DNA of 64,000 bases from JABCPE02 sp963516475. Its GTDB lineage: Bacteria; Bacteroidota; Bacteroidia; Flavobacteriales; Weeksellaceae. The position numbers were made by a program, and so were the translations under genes. Positions 27,409-36,817 of this stretch are shown here, one piece after another (position 1 is the first letter of the stretch; the number at the start of each line of letters is the position of its first letter). The stretch lies in contig CAUQBR010000007.1 in the NCBI GenBank assembly GCA_963516475.1, forward strand, positions 16,534 to 80,533, written 5' to 3'. The notes beneath the pieces are model-generated. The model ran no database searches. It was not told where the DNA came from and was given only the letters and a program-made list of their open reading frames with translations.

Positions 27409-27436
27409 AAAGAGATACTATATGTGTCTCTTTTTT
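27409..27436 (+). terminator. Terminator after surface protein
   Basis: Stem AAGAGATA / TGTCTCTT with T7 behind. Confidence 0.7.
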
Positions 27437-27503
27437 TATGAAGTTTAGAGGATAAAAATTTTATCTTATTTATTCTAAGTATAAAATTTTCAGTGAATTT
27501 GAT

Positions 27504-27511
27504 TATATTTG
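27504..27511 (+). promoter_or_regulatory. -7 box for secDF
   Basis: TATATTTG, 28 bp upstream of the secDF ATG. Confidence 0.5.
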
Positions 27512-27539
27512 CAGACTTAAATAAAAATTATAATTCATA

Positions 27540-30407
27540 ATGCAAGGAAAAGGTCTTATTACTATCATTGCTGTTGCCCTTGGGCTTATCTGTATTACAG
27601 AGCTTCTGCCGACTTGGTATGCCAATAAAATAGAAAGCGAAGCGAAGGCATTAGCAGGAAATAATGAAGAAAAATATCAGAAAGAATTAGACAAACTTTC
27701 TAAAGACACTCTGAATCTTGGCTTTACAAAGCTATACTACACCAATGCCAAGGAGCGTGAAATGAAGCTGGGGCTTGACCTAAAAGGAGGTATCAATGTC
27801 CTTTTGGAGATCAACCAAAGAGATTTGGTGACTAATCTGGCTGACTATTCCACAAACGCTGTTTTCGTTGAGGCTTTGGATAGAACGGATAAAGCACAGG
27901 AAAACTCTACCAATTCGTATATTCAGAATTTCTTTGTTCAGTTTGATATCGTTAATAAAGAAAAGGGAGCAAACCTAAAACTTGCCAGCCCAGAGGTATT
28001 CGGGACACAAAATCTGAGCAGTGAGATAAAATTTAATACCCCTGATGAAGAGGTTAAAAAAATCATCACTAAGAAAATAGAAGCAAGCATAGGAGCAGCT
28101 TATGAGGTTATCAGAACTCGTATTGACAAGATGGGAGTTACCCAGCCGAATGTACAGCAGGTGCCAGGGACAGGAAGAATCTTGGTAGAAATGCCTGGTA
28201 TCAAAGACATAGATAGAGTGAAACAAATGCTCCAGACTTCTGCAAAACTACAGTTTTGGGAAGTGGGAACAATCCAAGAAGTTTTCCCTTACTTGGAGGA
28301 AATGAGCAAAAATGTTATCGTGAAAGGTGATTCTATGGGAGTGAAAAAAGGATTTAACTTTACTAAAGCTCTCAATTTAGATAAATTAAGATCTAATGCT
28401 GTGGCAACTGTCAAACTTTCTGACACCGCTTCAGTTAATAAAATTCTTAATAGCGAAATTGCAAAAGAAGCTAGACCATCTAACCTTAGATATGTGGACT
28501 TTATGTGGGCATACAAACCACAAGAGGATGCACCTGATTATTTGGAGCTTTATGCTATAAAGAGTAACGCTAGCAAAAAAGCGCCTATTGATGGTGCAGT
28601 GGAGTCTGCTAGAGTGGATTATGACCAGATGAGAAGGATAGTAGTGGATATGCAGATGGATGCTAATGGAACTAAAGAATGGAAATCCCTTACAGAAAAA
28701 AATGTAGGAAGACCTATTGCTGTTACTTTGGATAATAGAGTTTATACAGCACCGAATGTAAATGAGCCAATTCCTAATGGAAGCTCTCAGATTAGTGGGA
28801 ATTTCACAGAAGATGAAGCGAAAGATTTAGTAAATGTACTAAGCGCAGGAAAACTCCCTGCTAGCGCGAAGATTGTTCAGGCTGATGTGGTAGGGCCATC
28901 TTTAGGAGAGGAGTCTATTCAGGCGGGGCTTTGGTCGTTTGTGGCAGCGTTTTGTATCATCATAGCTTATATTATTTTCTACTATGGAGGTGCGGGAGTT
29001 TATGCTGTTATCGCTATGATATTCAACCTGTTTTTCCTTTTTGGAATTATGGATTCTATGGATGCTACGCTTACGCTTCCAGGGATTGCGGGGATAGTTC
29101 TAACGATGGCGATGGCGGTGGATACCAATGTGATCATTTATGAAAGAACGAGAGAACAGCTTTTTGCAGGAAAAGATATTAAAACAGCTTATAATGATGG
29201 GTTTAATGATGCTCTATCTGCGATTATCGATGGACAGCTTACATCCATTCTTACAGCGCTAGTTCTTTATATTTTCGGAACAGGGCCTATCCAAGGTTTT
29301 GCGGTGACATTGCTTATCGGTCTGATAATGACTTTCTTTACTTCTGTATTGATGTCTAGAGTGATGATATTCAGTAGATTAGAGAAAGGAAAATCATTGT
29401 CTGTTTGGACACCGATGACTAAGAATTTATTCCGAAATATTTGGGTAGATTTTATAGCAAAAAGAAAGGTAATGTATGTTATTTCTGCTGTATTGGTAGC
29501 GGTTTCTATAGGGTCTATTGCAACGAATGGATTTAAATATGGTATTGATTTCACTGGAGGAAGAAGTTTTGTAGTGAAATTTGATAAAACTGTGGATGTA
29601 GAATCTGTAAAAGGCAGTCTTTCACAAGTTTTCAAAAATGAAAAAGGTGAGACAAGTTCTATCGATATCAAGACTTTTGGAAATAACCAGCAGTTGAAAA
29701 TCACTACGGATTATAAAATAGGAGATGAGTCTCTGAAAGCTGACCAAGAAATTGACCAAAAACTATATCAAGGACTTAAAAACCAGCTTCCTGCGAGTTT
29801 GACTTTTGAAGAGTTTAAATCTGCAGCTGAAAACCCAATAGGAATAGTTTCCTCTACAAAGGTAGGGCCTACGGTGGCGGATGATATCAAGATGGGCGGA
29901 GCTCTGGCTGTATTAGGTTCATTATTAGGTATTTTCGCATATATATTGCTTCGATTCAGAAGATGGCAGTTTTCACTTGGGGCGATTATAGGTTTGGCGT
30001 TTGATGCCACTATCATATTAGGAGCGTTTTCATTATTCCATAGCGTGATGCCGTTTAATATGGAGATTAACCAAGATTTCATCGCAGCGATACTCACAGT
30101 TCTTGGATACTCTATAAATGACACGGTGATTATTTTTGACCGTATCAGAGAAAACCTAAAAGATGGAAGAGAAAGAACGCTGGCACAGTTGTTTAATGAT
30201 TCTATATCTGGAACACTGGGTAGAACGATAAACACTTCATTGACAGTTCTTTTAGTGGTGTTGGCGATATTTATTTTTGGAGGAGAGAATTTGAAAGGAT
30301 TTATGTTCGCCTTATTGTTAGGGGTAGTTTCGGGAACATTCTCTACTATATTTATATCATCACTTCTTGCCTTTGACTTTTTTAAAGGCAAAAAAATAGA
30401 AAAATAA
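27540..30407 (+). CDS. secDF: Fused protein translocase subunit SecDF
   Basis: SecD and SecF use the proton gradient to pull proteins through SecYEG. Here they are one 955-residue protein, as usual in Bacteroidota. SecD part: first TM (about 5-20), LGLDLKGGINVLLE, the P1 periplasmic domain, IVQADVVGPSLGEESI, and the TM block with AMAVDTNVIIYER (catalytic Asp). SecF part from about 640: GIDFTGGRSFVVKF, VGPTVADDI and TM4 with YSINDTVIIFDRIREN. All twelve expected TM segments seem present. It stands alone between two terminators. Confidence 0.95.
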   Translation: MQGKGLITIIAVALGLICITELLPTWYANKIESEAKALAGNNEEKYQKELDKLSKDTLNLGFTKLYYTNAKEREMKLGLDLKGGINVLLEINQRDLVTNLADYSTNAVFVEALDRTDKAQENSTNSYIQNFFVQFDIVNKEKGANLKLASPEVFGTQNLSSEIKFNTPDEEVKKIITKKIEASIGAAYEVIRTRIDKMGVTQPNVQQVPGTGRILVEMPGIKDIDRVKQMLQTSAKLQFWEVGTIQEVFPYLEEMSKNVIVKGDSMGVKKGFNFTKALNLDKLRSNAVATVKLSDTASVNKILNSEIAKEARPSNLRYVDFMWAYKPQEDAPDYLELYAIKSNASKKAPIDGAVESARVDYDQMRRIVVDMQMDANGTKEWKSLTEKNVGRPIAVTLDNRVYTAPNVNEPIPNGSSQISGNFTEDEAKDLVNVLSAGKLPASAKIVQADVVGPSLGEESIQAGLWSFVAAFCIIIAYIIFYYGGAGVYAVIAMIFNLFFLFGIMDSMDATLTLPGIAGIVLTMAMAVDTNVIIYERTREQLFAGKDIKTAYNDGFNDALSAIIDGQLTSILTALVLYIFGTGPIQGFAVTLLIGLIMTFFTSVLMSRVMIFSRLEKGKSLSVWTPMTKNLFRNIWVDFIAKRKVMYVISAVLVAVSIGSIATNGFKYGIDFTGGRSFVVKFDKTVDVESVKGSLSQVFKNEKGETSSIDIKTFGNNQQLKITTDYKIGDESLKADQEIDQKLYQGLKNQLPASLTFEEFKSAAENPIGIVSSTKVGPTVADDIKMGGALAVLGSLLGIFAYILLRFRRWQFSLGAIIGLAFDATIILGAFSLFHSVMPFNMEINQDFIAAILTVLGYSINDTVIIFDRIRENLKDGRERTLAQLFNDSISGTLGRTINTSLTVLLVVLAIFIFGGENLKGFMFALLLGVVSGTFSTIFISSLLAFDFFKGKKIEK

Positions 30408-30412
30408 AAAGT

Positions 30413-30440
30413 AAAAAGCATTCCGCAAAGGGTGCTTTTT
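30413..30440 (+). terminator. Terminator after secDF
   Basis: Stem AAAAAGCA / TGCTTTTT, extended by CC/GG inside. Confidence 0.75.
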
Positions 30441-30466
30441 CTTTTAGTAGTGATGGTTCAAAATAT

Positions 30467-30474
30467 TATATTTG
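30467..30474 (+). promoter_or_regulatory. -7 box for nfu gene
   Basis: TATATTTG, 24 bp upstream of the ATG at 30499; this supports 30499 rather than the in-frame TTG at 30472 as start. Confidence 0.5.
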
Positions 30475-30498
30475 CACTTTATTTTAAATTTACAGAAA

Positions 30499-31365
30499 AT
30501 GGAAATCCAAAATACAGAAAATCCTAATGTGATTAAATTCGTGACTGATAGGACTCTTATAAGCGGTTCTTTGGAGCTGGATAGAAATTCTAATATTTCG
30601 AATGTTCCGCTGGCTCAGGAATTGTTTCAATATCCATTTGTGAAGAGTATTTTTATTACGGCTAATTTTATTGCGGTAGCAAAGGAGAACATCGTAGAAT
30701 GGGACTTAGTGGCAGACAATCTGCAAAATATAATATTGGAATCTTTGGATGATTTTCCAGAAATTATCTATTCCGAGGAGAGCACTGCACCTATTTTTTA
30801 TTCAGAAAAAACGCCGAATCCATCGGTGGTAAAATTTGTTTCGGAGCATCAGCTGATAGATGGTTTTTTGGAGCTGAAATCTTTACGGGAAGCAGAAAAA
30901 GTTCCACTAGCAAAAAGACTATTTGAGGAATTTTCTTTTGTAAAAGAGATTTTTATCAATGATAATTTTATTTCTATTACCAAGACTGATGATATTTCTT
31001 GGGAGAAAATAATGCAGAAAATCCAAAATTTTCTCTCTGATTTTATCAAAAATGGAGAATCAGTGAGTGAAATCGAAGGAATTCAGCAAAATGCATCAAA
31101 ATCAGTTGCTAATAAGAAATTTACAGAAACGGAAGAAAAAATAAATGCTATTTTGCAGGAATATGTGACGCCTGCCATAGAAAACGATGGAGGGAGAATT
31201 TCTCTTATAGAATTCGATGAAGAGACCAAAATAGCAAAAATGCTTCTACAAGGGGCGTGCAGCGGCTGCCCTTCTTCTGTGGTTACTTTGAAAAACGGTA
31301 TAGAAAGCATTCTTAAAAACTTCCTTCCAAATGTTGTAGAAAATGTGGAGGCAGTGAATGGCTGA
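30499..31365 (+). CDS. NifU/Nfu-type iron-sulfur scaffold with duplicated Nfu_N domain
   Basis: The 288-residue protein ends in a NifU C-terminal domain (about 207-285) with the cluster cysteines C254 and C257 in GACSGCPSSVVTL. Unlike the usual Nfu, it has two N-terminal Nfu_N-like domains in tandem: NPNVIKFVTDRTLISGSLEL (about 9-28) and NPSVVKFVSEHQLIDGFLEL (about 107-126), each followed by FVKSIFI or FVKEIFI plus N-F-I. Start 30499 is chosen because it follows a promoter box; an upstream TTG would overlap that box. It probably delivers Fe-S clusters to apoproteins in the cytosol. Confidence 0.9.
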   Translation: MEIQNTENPNVIKFVTDRTLISGSLELDRNSNISNVPLAQELFQYPFVKSIFITANFIAVAKENIVEWDLVADNLQNIILESLDDFPEIIYSEESTAPIFYSEKTPNPSVVKFVSEHQLIDGFLELKSLREAEKVPLAKRLFEEFSFVKEIFINDNFISITKTDDISWEKIMQKIQNFLSDFIKNGESVSEIEGIQQNASKSVANKKFTETEEKINAILQEYVTPAIENDGGRISLIEFDEETKIAKMLLQGACSGCPSSVVTLKNGIESILKNFLPNVVENVEAVNG

Positions 31366-31441
31366 TAAATATCATAGGTCAAAATTCATGGAAATATCAA
31401 GATAATCAATAGATACATTATTAAAATTAAGAAAAAATCAC

Positions 31442-31449
31442 TACCTTTG
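31442..31449 (+). promoter_or_regulatory. -7 box for Sel1-repeat gene
   Basis: TACCTTTG, 58 bp upstream of the ATG at 31508. Confidence 0.45.
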
Positions 31450-31507
31450 CACCGCTGAAAATAAGCAAAAAGGGATATTTTTACTACACAATTATTAAAT
31501 TCAAAAG

Positions 31508-32494
31508 ATGAAAAAAACAATTTTACTACTGGGAATGTTCGTTTGTTTTTTAGGAAATGGGCAGACATTGCAGGAAATGGAAGAAATAGCAGAAAGTGGC
31601 GATAAAGGTGCTCAGTATCATTTAGGTCTGAAATATTACAGAGGTGAGGGAACTTATCAAAATTATGCAAAAGCAAGCTATTGGTTCGAAAAACTAGCTA
31701 CACAAGGACATAAAGATGCACAGTTCTATTTAGGGTTGATGTATTTTGATGGAGATGGAGTAGACCAAGATTATTCTAAAGCTGAATATTGGTACCAAAA
31801 ATCTGCAGAACAGGGAAATCCTGAAGCTCAGCATAATTTAGGGGTGATTTACTATAAAGGAGAAGGAGTTGCTCGTAATTTTGAGAAAGCAAAATATTGG
31901 TTTGAAAGATTATCTGACCTAGGAAATGCCGATGCGCAGTTTTATTTAGGGCTGATGAACTACAAAGGGGAAGGAGTTCCTCAAAACTACAAAGATGCTA
32001 AATATTGGTATGAGAAAGCTGCGGAGCAGGGAAATGTGATGGCAAGATACAATCTGGCGCTGATGTACTATAAAGGAGAAGGAATAGAAAAAGACTACAA
32101 AAAAGCGAGATATTGGTTTGAAAGACTTGCAGAGCAGGGTAGAGTAGAGGCTCAGCATAATTTAGCTCTGATGTATTACAAAGGAGAAGGAGTAGAGAAA
32201 GACTATGCAAAGGCTATGTTTTGGTTTGACAAGTTAGCAGAACAAGGAAACGCTGATGCTCAGTATAATTTAGCAGTGATGTATCACAGAGGAGAAGGGG
32301 TTTCTCAGGATTATGCAACAGCTAAACAATGGTATAAAAAATCTGCAGAACAAGGAAATACAATGGCCCAGTACAATCTAGCAGCTATGTATCAGAGAGG
32401 AGAAGGAGATTCTAGAGATGAGGTGATGGCGAAGTATTGGTTCAAGAAATCTTGTGAAAACGGATACCAAGAAGCATGTAAATATACAAGATAA
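31508..32494 (+). CDS. Exported Sel1-like repeat protein
   Basis: A 328-residue protein with a signal peptide (...FLGNGQ) and eight consecutive 36-residue Sel1-like (TPR-related) repeats of the form AQYNLAxMYYKGEGVxxDYxKAxYWFEKxAEQGN. Such solenoids bind proteins or peptidoglycan-linked partners. There is no catalytic domain. The last repeat ends in SCENGYQEACKY, where two cysteines may form a disulphide. The gene is a single unit with its own promoter box and terminator. Confidence 0.88.
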   Translation: MKKTILLLGMFVCFLGNGQTLQEMEEIAESGDKGAQYHLGLKYYRGEGTYQNYAKASYWFEKLATQGHKDAQFYLGLMYFDGDGVDQDYSKAEYWYQKSAEQGNPEAQHNLGVIYYKGEGVARNFEKAKYWFERLSDLGNADAQFYLGLMNYKGEGVPQNYKDAKYWYEKAAEQGNVMARYNLALMYYKGEGIEKDYKKARYWFERLAEQGRVEAQHNLALMYYKGEGVEKDYAKAMFWFDKLAEQGNADAQYNLAVMYHRGEGVSQDYATAKQWYKKSAEQGNTMAQYNLAAMYQRGEGDSRDEVMAKYWFKKSCENGYQEACKYTR

Positions 32495-32502
32495 AAACAC
32501 AC

Positions 32503-32530
32503 AGCAAGAGTATTACACTCTTGCTTTTTT
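32503..32530 (+). terminator. Terminator after Sel1-repeat gene
   Basis: Perfect 9-bp stem AGCAAGAGT / ACTCTTGCT followed by T6. Confidence 0.85.
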
Positions 32531-32557
32531 ATTTGTAAAATTTTATAAATTCGCGAA

Positions 32558-33184
32558 ATGAATTATTTAGTACGAGAACCTGAAAATATACACGCTCAAA
32601 CTCCTATTTTAGTGTTGCTGCATGGATATGGAAGTGATGAGAAAGATTTGTTTAGCTTTACACCTGATTTGCCCGAGGATTGGTTGGTAGTCAGTTTTCA
32701 AGCTCCTCACACTACCCCAAATGGAGGGTTTAGCTGGTATGATATAGATTTATTGGATAGAGAAAAATTCATAAATGTTCCACAAGCTGAAGAATCCATA
32801 GAGTTGATTTTGAAAACAATAGAAGAAATAAAAGAAAAATATAAAACCAGCGGAGTGGTTAATCTGTGTGGATTCAGCCAAGGGGGAATTTTATCCTATG
32901 CTCTTGCGCTTAGGTTTCCACAGTTGTTTCAGAAAATAGCCTGTCTGAGTGCTTATCCAGAACAGAAGATTATTAAAAATCTTTTGGATAGAAAGGCTTA
33001 TCAGCATTTATTTTTCTTCGTTTCTCATGGGGTAAATGATATGGTCATTCCGCTGGAATGGGGGAAAAAGGGAGCAGAGCTGTTATATGACTTGAGTATA
33101 TTTTTCTCTTTCCGAGAGTATCAGAGCGGTCATGGTGTGGATGCAAGGAATTATATGGATTTAATGGAGTTTTTTCAAAAATAA
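32558..33184 (+). CDS. Alpha/beta-hydrolase, carboxylesterase/phospholipase type
   Basis: A 208-residue cytosolic serine hydrolase of the carboxylesterase 2 type. The oxyanion motif LLHGYGSDE and the nucleophile S107 in CGFSQGGILSYAL are clear; the Asp in VNDMVIP (about 160) and His in QSGHGVDA (about 193) complete the triad. Small enzymes of this group cleave short esters or act as acyl-protein thioesterases. The next gene converges on it with a shared terminator. Confidence 0.88.
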   Translation: MNYLVREPENIHAQTPILVLLHGYGSDEKDLFSFTPDLPEDWLVVSFQAPHTTPNGGFSWYDIDLLDREKFINVPQAEESIELILKTIEEIKEKYKTSGVVNLCGFSQGGILSYALALRFPQLFQKIACLSAYPEQKIIKNLLDRKAYQHLFFFVSHGVNDMVIPLEWGKKGAELLYDLSIFFSFREYQSGHGVDARNYMDLMEFFQK

Positions 33185-33208
33185 AAAGAGGCTTTTAGGC
33201 CTCTTTTT
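33183..33208. terminator. Bidirectional terminator overlapping the acyl-CoA ligase 3' end
   Basis: A perfect 10-bp stem AAAAAGAGGC / GCCTCTTTTT. The hairpin includes both stop codons of the convergent pair: the ligase stop lies in the loop and its last codons in the stem. Confidence 0.88.
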
Positions 33209-34976
33209 CGTATAGTTTGTTGTATAAATCGATGTATTTTTCTTTGATTATTTTTCTTCTCAGTTTCATGGTAGGAGTGAGCATTCCATTTCCTACAGTC
33301 CATACATCTGGTGTAAGTTCTATTTTCTTGATTTGCTCCCAGTTACCGAGTTTTTCGTTTAGTTTCGCGATTTCTTTTTCTATTCGTTGTTTTAGTTCGG
33401 CACTTTTTACCATTTCTTCTGGTTTAGTTCCGATGTTTATTTTATGGATTTCAGCCCATCTTTTAACGAAAGTAAAATCTGGCTGAACTAGTGCGCACGG
33501 CATTTTTTCGCCATCGCCCACCACCATTATCTGCTCTATAAATCGTGATGATTTGGCCATGTTTTCAATCACTTGCGGCGCGATGTATTTCCCTCCCGAG
33601 GTCTTGAACATTTCCTTTTTTCGGTCAGTGATGATAAGGAATCCTTCATCATCTATGTATCCGATGTCTCCCGTTTTGAAATATCCATCTTCTGAGAAAG
33701 CCTCCTTGGTTTGTTCAGGATTTTTGTAGTAGCCTTTCATTACGGAAGGTCCTTTTACTAGGATTTCTCCATCTTTATCGATTTTCACTTCTAAATTATC
33801 CAAAGGCTGTCCTACGGAACCTATTTTCATCTTTTCGAAGCTGTTTACGGCTATTACAGGAGAAGTTTCGGTAAGACCATATCCTTCAACGATAGGAATT
33901 CCTGCTGCTTGGAATTTTTTATTTAGATTTTTAGAAAGAGCCGCAGAACCAGAAATCAGTGTAATGATATTTCCTCCCAGCCCTTCTCTCCATTTGGAGA
34001 AAACAAGTCTGTCAGCTATTCTTTGTTTAAGGTTTTTAGGAGTTCCCAGCTCATAGTTTTTGTTCACTCCCAGAGCCCAAAGGAAAATCATTTTTTTGAG
34101 CCCTCCAGCACTGATTCCCTTGTTGTATATTTTATCATACACTTTTTCTAAAAGCCTTGGTACCACGCTCATATAGTGAGGTTTTACTTCTTTCATGTTA
34201 TCACCTATTTTATCGATATTTTCCGCAAAATAGATAGAAAATCCACTGTATAGGTAGTATAAATACACCACCCGTTCAAAGACATGGCAGATAGGCAAGA
34301 AGCTCAGGGTTTTTATTTCCTTGTAATCTATTTTTTTCTTTGGAATTCTGCTATCCACAGCAAACACATTAGAAACGATATTTTTATGCGAAAGCATCAC
34401 GCCTTTTGGTCTTCCTGTAGTTCCAGAGGTGTAGATTATGGTGGCGATATCATCTTCATTTACAAGGTCTCGCAGGTCTTCCACTTCGTATTGGTTAGAA
34501 TTATCTTCACCAAGGCTTAGAATTTCTGACCAGTTGGCAGCACCTTCCACTTCATCAAAAGTGAAAATTCCCACTAATGAAGGCACCTGCTCTTTTACTC
34601 GTAATAATTTTTCGTACAAATCTTTATCCGAAACGAAACAATATTTCAGTTCAGCATTGTTGAAAATATATACATAGTCCTCCTCGCTTATTGTAGGATA
34701 TACAGGCACGGAGATGGCTCCTATCTGGGAAATCCCTAAGTCTGCTATACACCATTCTGTACGGTTATTAGTGGAAACGAGTCCTATTTTATCATCTTTG
34801 GTAATGCCCGATTTTAGAAGTCCTCTAGAAAATTTGTCTCCTAAATCTACAAACTGTTTAGTAGAAATTTTTTCCCATTTTCCGTCATATTTTGTAGCCA
34901 AAACATCATCTTTTGGGAGTTTTTTCAAAGAGTTGTGTGCAATATCGAATAATCTTGTAATAGACATTTCTTTCAA
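33195..34976 (-). CDS. Long-chain fatty-acid--CoA ligase (AMP-forming)
   Basis: The 593-residue adenylate-forming enzyme has the P-loop IIYTSGTTGRPKGVML, the motif VEGYGLTETSPV, the GYFKTGDIGYID hinge and the DRKKEMFKTSGGKYIAPQ block. It activates long-chain fatty acids for lipid synthesis or degradation, probably at the membrane. It is close to the FadD15-like group of long ligases. It is a single gene with a -7 box upstream (34988-34995). Confidence 0.9.
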   Translation of the reverse strand: MKEMSITRLFDIAHNSLKKLPKDDVLATKYDGKWEKISTKQFVDLGDKFSRGLLKSGITKDDKIGLVSTNNRTEWCIADLGISQIGAISVPVYPTISEEDYVYIFNNAELKYCFVSDKDLYEKLLRVKEQVPSLVGIFTFDEVEGAANWSEILSLGEDNSNQYEVEDLRDLVNEDDIATIIYTSGTTGRPKGVMLSHKNIVSNVFAVDSRIPKKKIDYKEIKTLSFLPICHVFERVVYLYYLYSGFSIYFAENIDKIGDNMKEVKPHYMSVVPRLLEKVYDKIYNKGISAGGLKKMIFLWALGVNKNYELGTPKNLKQRIADRLVFSKWREGLGGNIITLISGSAALSKNLNKKFQAAGIPIVEGYGLTETSPVIAVNSFEKMKIGSVGQPLDNLEVKIDKDGEILVKGPSVMKGYYKNPEQTKEAFSEDGYFKTGDIGYIDDEGFLIITDRKKEMFKTSGGKYIAPQVIENMAKSSRFIEQIMVVGDGEKMPCALVQPDFTFVKRWAEIHKINIGTKPEEMVKSAELKQRIEKEIAKLNEKLGNWEQIKKIELTPDVWTVGNGMLTPTMKLRRKIIKEKYIDLYNKLYEKEA

Positions 34977-34987
34977 ATTTTAAGCCG

Positions 34988-34995
34988 CAAAAATA
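34988..34995 (-). promoter_or_regulatory. -7 box for acyl-CoA ligase
   Basis: The minus strand reads TATTTTTG, 11 bp upstream of the ATG. Confidence 0.45.
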
Positions 34996-35034
34996 GTGTT
35001 TTTATTTTAAACAAAAATAGTATGGGATTTATTC

Positions 35035-35982
35035 CTAATCTTCTAGGTCTGATTTTGTTTTTTCTATGAATTTTATGTTCCTCATCAGTCCAGAGAATTT
35101 AGTTCTTTTTACAGGAGATTTTCGGAATATTTCAGAGAAAATTTCTTGGGTCAAATCCTGCCAATCGGGTTTTCTCAGTTGGCTGAATTCTTTTAAGGCA
35201 AATTTTGGTTCTGTATTTGGAGCCGCAAATCTATTCCATGGGCAGACATCCTGACAGACATCACACCCGAAAATCCAATCATCCATTTTTCCCTCGAAAT
35301 AGTCTGGAATTTCGTTTTTTAGTTCTATTGTAGCGTAAGAAATACATTTGCTTCCGTCTATAATTCGTTCATTTACAATGGCTTGTGTAGGACAAGCATC
35401 TATGCATTTTCTACAGCTTCCGCAGTGGTCTGTGGTCGCACCATCTTCTTCTAATTCTAAATCACAGATGATTTCCGCCAAAAAGAAGAACGAACCGTGT
35501 TTTTTGGTAATCAAATTGGCATTTTTCCCGACCCAGCCTATTCCAGATTTTCTAGCCCACGCTCGGTCTAAAACAGGCGCAGAATCCGTAAAAACCCTAA
35601 ACCCAAATTCTCCTATTTCTTCCTGCAGTTCAGCTATCATCTGGCGGAGAATATCTTTTATCACATCGTGGTAGTCCTCGCCATAGGCATATTTAGAGAT
35701 TTTGAAATTATTTTCTGTTTCTAGTTTGTATTGAGGGAAATAGTTGTAAGATAGTGAGATAACAGACTTTGCGCCCTCTACCAGAAGTCTTGGGTCTGTC
35801 CTTTTATCAAAATAGTTTTCCATGTATGCCATCTCGCCGTTGTAGCCTGCTTTCAGCCACTTTTCCAACGCTGTGGCATCTTCTTCTAGGAAACCTGCTT
35901 TAGAAATACCACATGCCTGAAACCCAAATTTTTCGGCTTTCTGTTTGATGATTTTTGCGTATTTCTCTGCTGTTTGTGACAT
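35035..35982 (-). CDS. queG: Epoxyqueuosine reductase
   Basis: QueG makes queuosine in tRNA with cobalamin and two [4Fe-4S] clusters. The 315-residue protein has the cluster motif DHCGSCRKCIDACPTQAI and the second set in GCDVCQDVCPWNRF. The N-terminal cobalamin-binding domain (QACGISKAGFLEEDA... MAYMENYFDKRTDPRLLV) and FTDSAPVLDRAWARKSGIGWVGKN are typical. It is divergent from the L,D-transpeptidase gene. Confidence 0.94.
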   Translation of the reverse strand: MSQTAEKYAKIIKQKAEKFGFQACGISKAGFLEEDATALEKWLKAGYNGEMAYMENYFDKRTDPRLLVEGAKSVISLSYNYFPQYKLETENNFKISKYAYGEDYHDVIKDILRQMIAELQEEIGEFGFRVFTDSAPVLDRAWARKSGIGWVGKNANLITKKHGSFFFLAEIICDLELEEDGATTDHCGSCRKCIDACPTQAIVNERIIDGSKCISYATIELKNEIPDYFEGKMDDWIFGCDVCQDVCPWNRFAAPNTEPKFALKEFSQLRKPDWQDLTQEIFSEIFRKSPVKRTKFSGLMRNIKFIEKTKSDLED

Positions 35983-36032
35983 AATTTTCTGCGAAAGTAT
36001 TGTTTTTAAATCTAAAATCCAATTTTTAGAAT

Positions 36033-36040
36033 TAACTTTG
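36033..36040 (+). promoter_or_regulatory. -7 box for L,D-transpeptidase gene
   Basis: TAACTTTG, 15 bp upstream of the GTG at 36056; this decides the start. Confidence 0.5.
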
Positions 36041-36055
36041 TATAAAAATAAAAGG

Positions 36056-36712
36056 GTGAAAAAATTAAAAATATTTTTGTTTGCATTGGTTCTTTTGTTT
36101 CTGGGAAGTGCTTATTTTATGCCGAAAGCAGAAAGTTTAGACAAGGAAAAACAAGAAATAAAAACACAAAAAACAGCCCAGCGGACAGTAGATTACAAAA
36201 AATACGCAGAAGAAGCTCTTTTGTATTGTAAAAAGAATAAAATTTCTACCGATTTCTTTGTATTGATAGACTTTTCTATCCATTCTGGAAAGAAACGAAT
36301 GTTCATTTGGGATTTTAAAAAAGATAAAATTACAGACAGCTTTTTGGTAAGTCATGGATGCGGCAGCCAGCCCACAGCGAGGGATTATTCCAAGGAAAAA
36401 CCAGCATTCAGCAACCAGCCGAACAGCCACAGCTCTTCACTTGGTAAATACTGTATTGGCACGAAGAAAGTTCCCAGCCCAAGTTTTGGGGAGAAATATC
36501 TGCTCTATGGCAAGGAAACGACCAATAACAACGCCCTCAAAAGGGATATTGTGATACACCCTTGGTCTATCATTCCTGATGAAGAGCCCTATCCTAGCGG
36601 TGTGCCGGAGAGCTGGGGCTGTCCTGCGGTGTCACCTGATGTTTTCAAGGTTTTGGATGGAAAATTCCAATCCGTGGGGAAAAATATTCTTCTCTGGGCG
36701 ATTTATCCTTGA
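36056..36712 (+). CDS. Exported murein L,D-transpeptidase catalytic-domain protein
   Basis: GTG 36056 is the likely start (218 residues): a Bacteroidota -7 box lies just upstream, and the N-terminus VKKLKIFLFALVLLFLGSAYF is a proper export signal. A longer in-frame start at 35945 would run into the queG gene. The catalytic domain resembles YkuD_2: DFSIHSGKKRMFIWD, SHGCGSQPT, DIVIHPWS and the nucleophile C189 in SWGCPAVS. Such enzymes crosslink or trim peptidoglycan. The Ser-rich middle (NQPNSHSSSLG) is typical of the group. Confidence 0.85.
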   Translation: MKKLKIFLFALVLLFLGSAYFMPKAESLDKEKQEIKTQKTAQRTVDYKKYAEEALLYCKKNKISTDFFVLIDFSIHSGKKRMFIWDFKKDKITDSFLVSHGCGSQPTARDYSKEKPAFSNQPNSHSSSLGKYCIGTKKVPSPSFGEKYLLYGKETTNNNALKRDIVIHPWSIIPDEEPYPSGVPESWGCPAVSPDVFKVLDGKFQSVGKNILLWAIYP

Positions 36713-36755
36713 TGTATAAATAATTGCTCTTATAGAAATAGGATAATTTTATCTT

Positions 36756-36763
36756 TAAATTTG
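36756..36763 (+). promoter_or_regulatory. -7 box upstream of lpdA
   Basis: TAAATTTG, 54 bp before the ATG; TAAATTCG at 36787-36794 is a second, nearer candidate. Confidence 0.4.
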
Positions 36764-36817
36764 ATGAATGAATCAAAATAAAACATTAAATTCGCAGAAA
36801 CAAAAAAGTTAATCACA

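Noticed and set aside
29768..30421. 217-codon open frame antisense to secDF
   Set aside because: secDF is full length with family motifs; the antisense frame has no signal, motif or promoter and arises from the codon pattern of the real gene.
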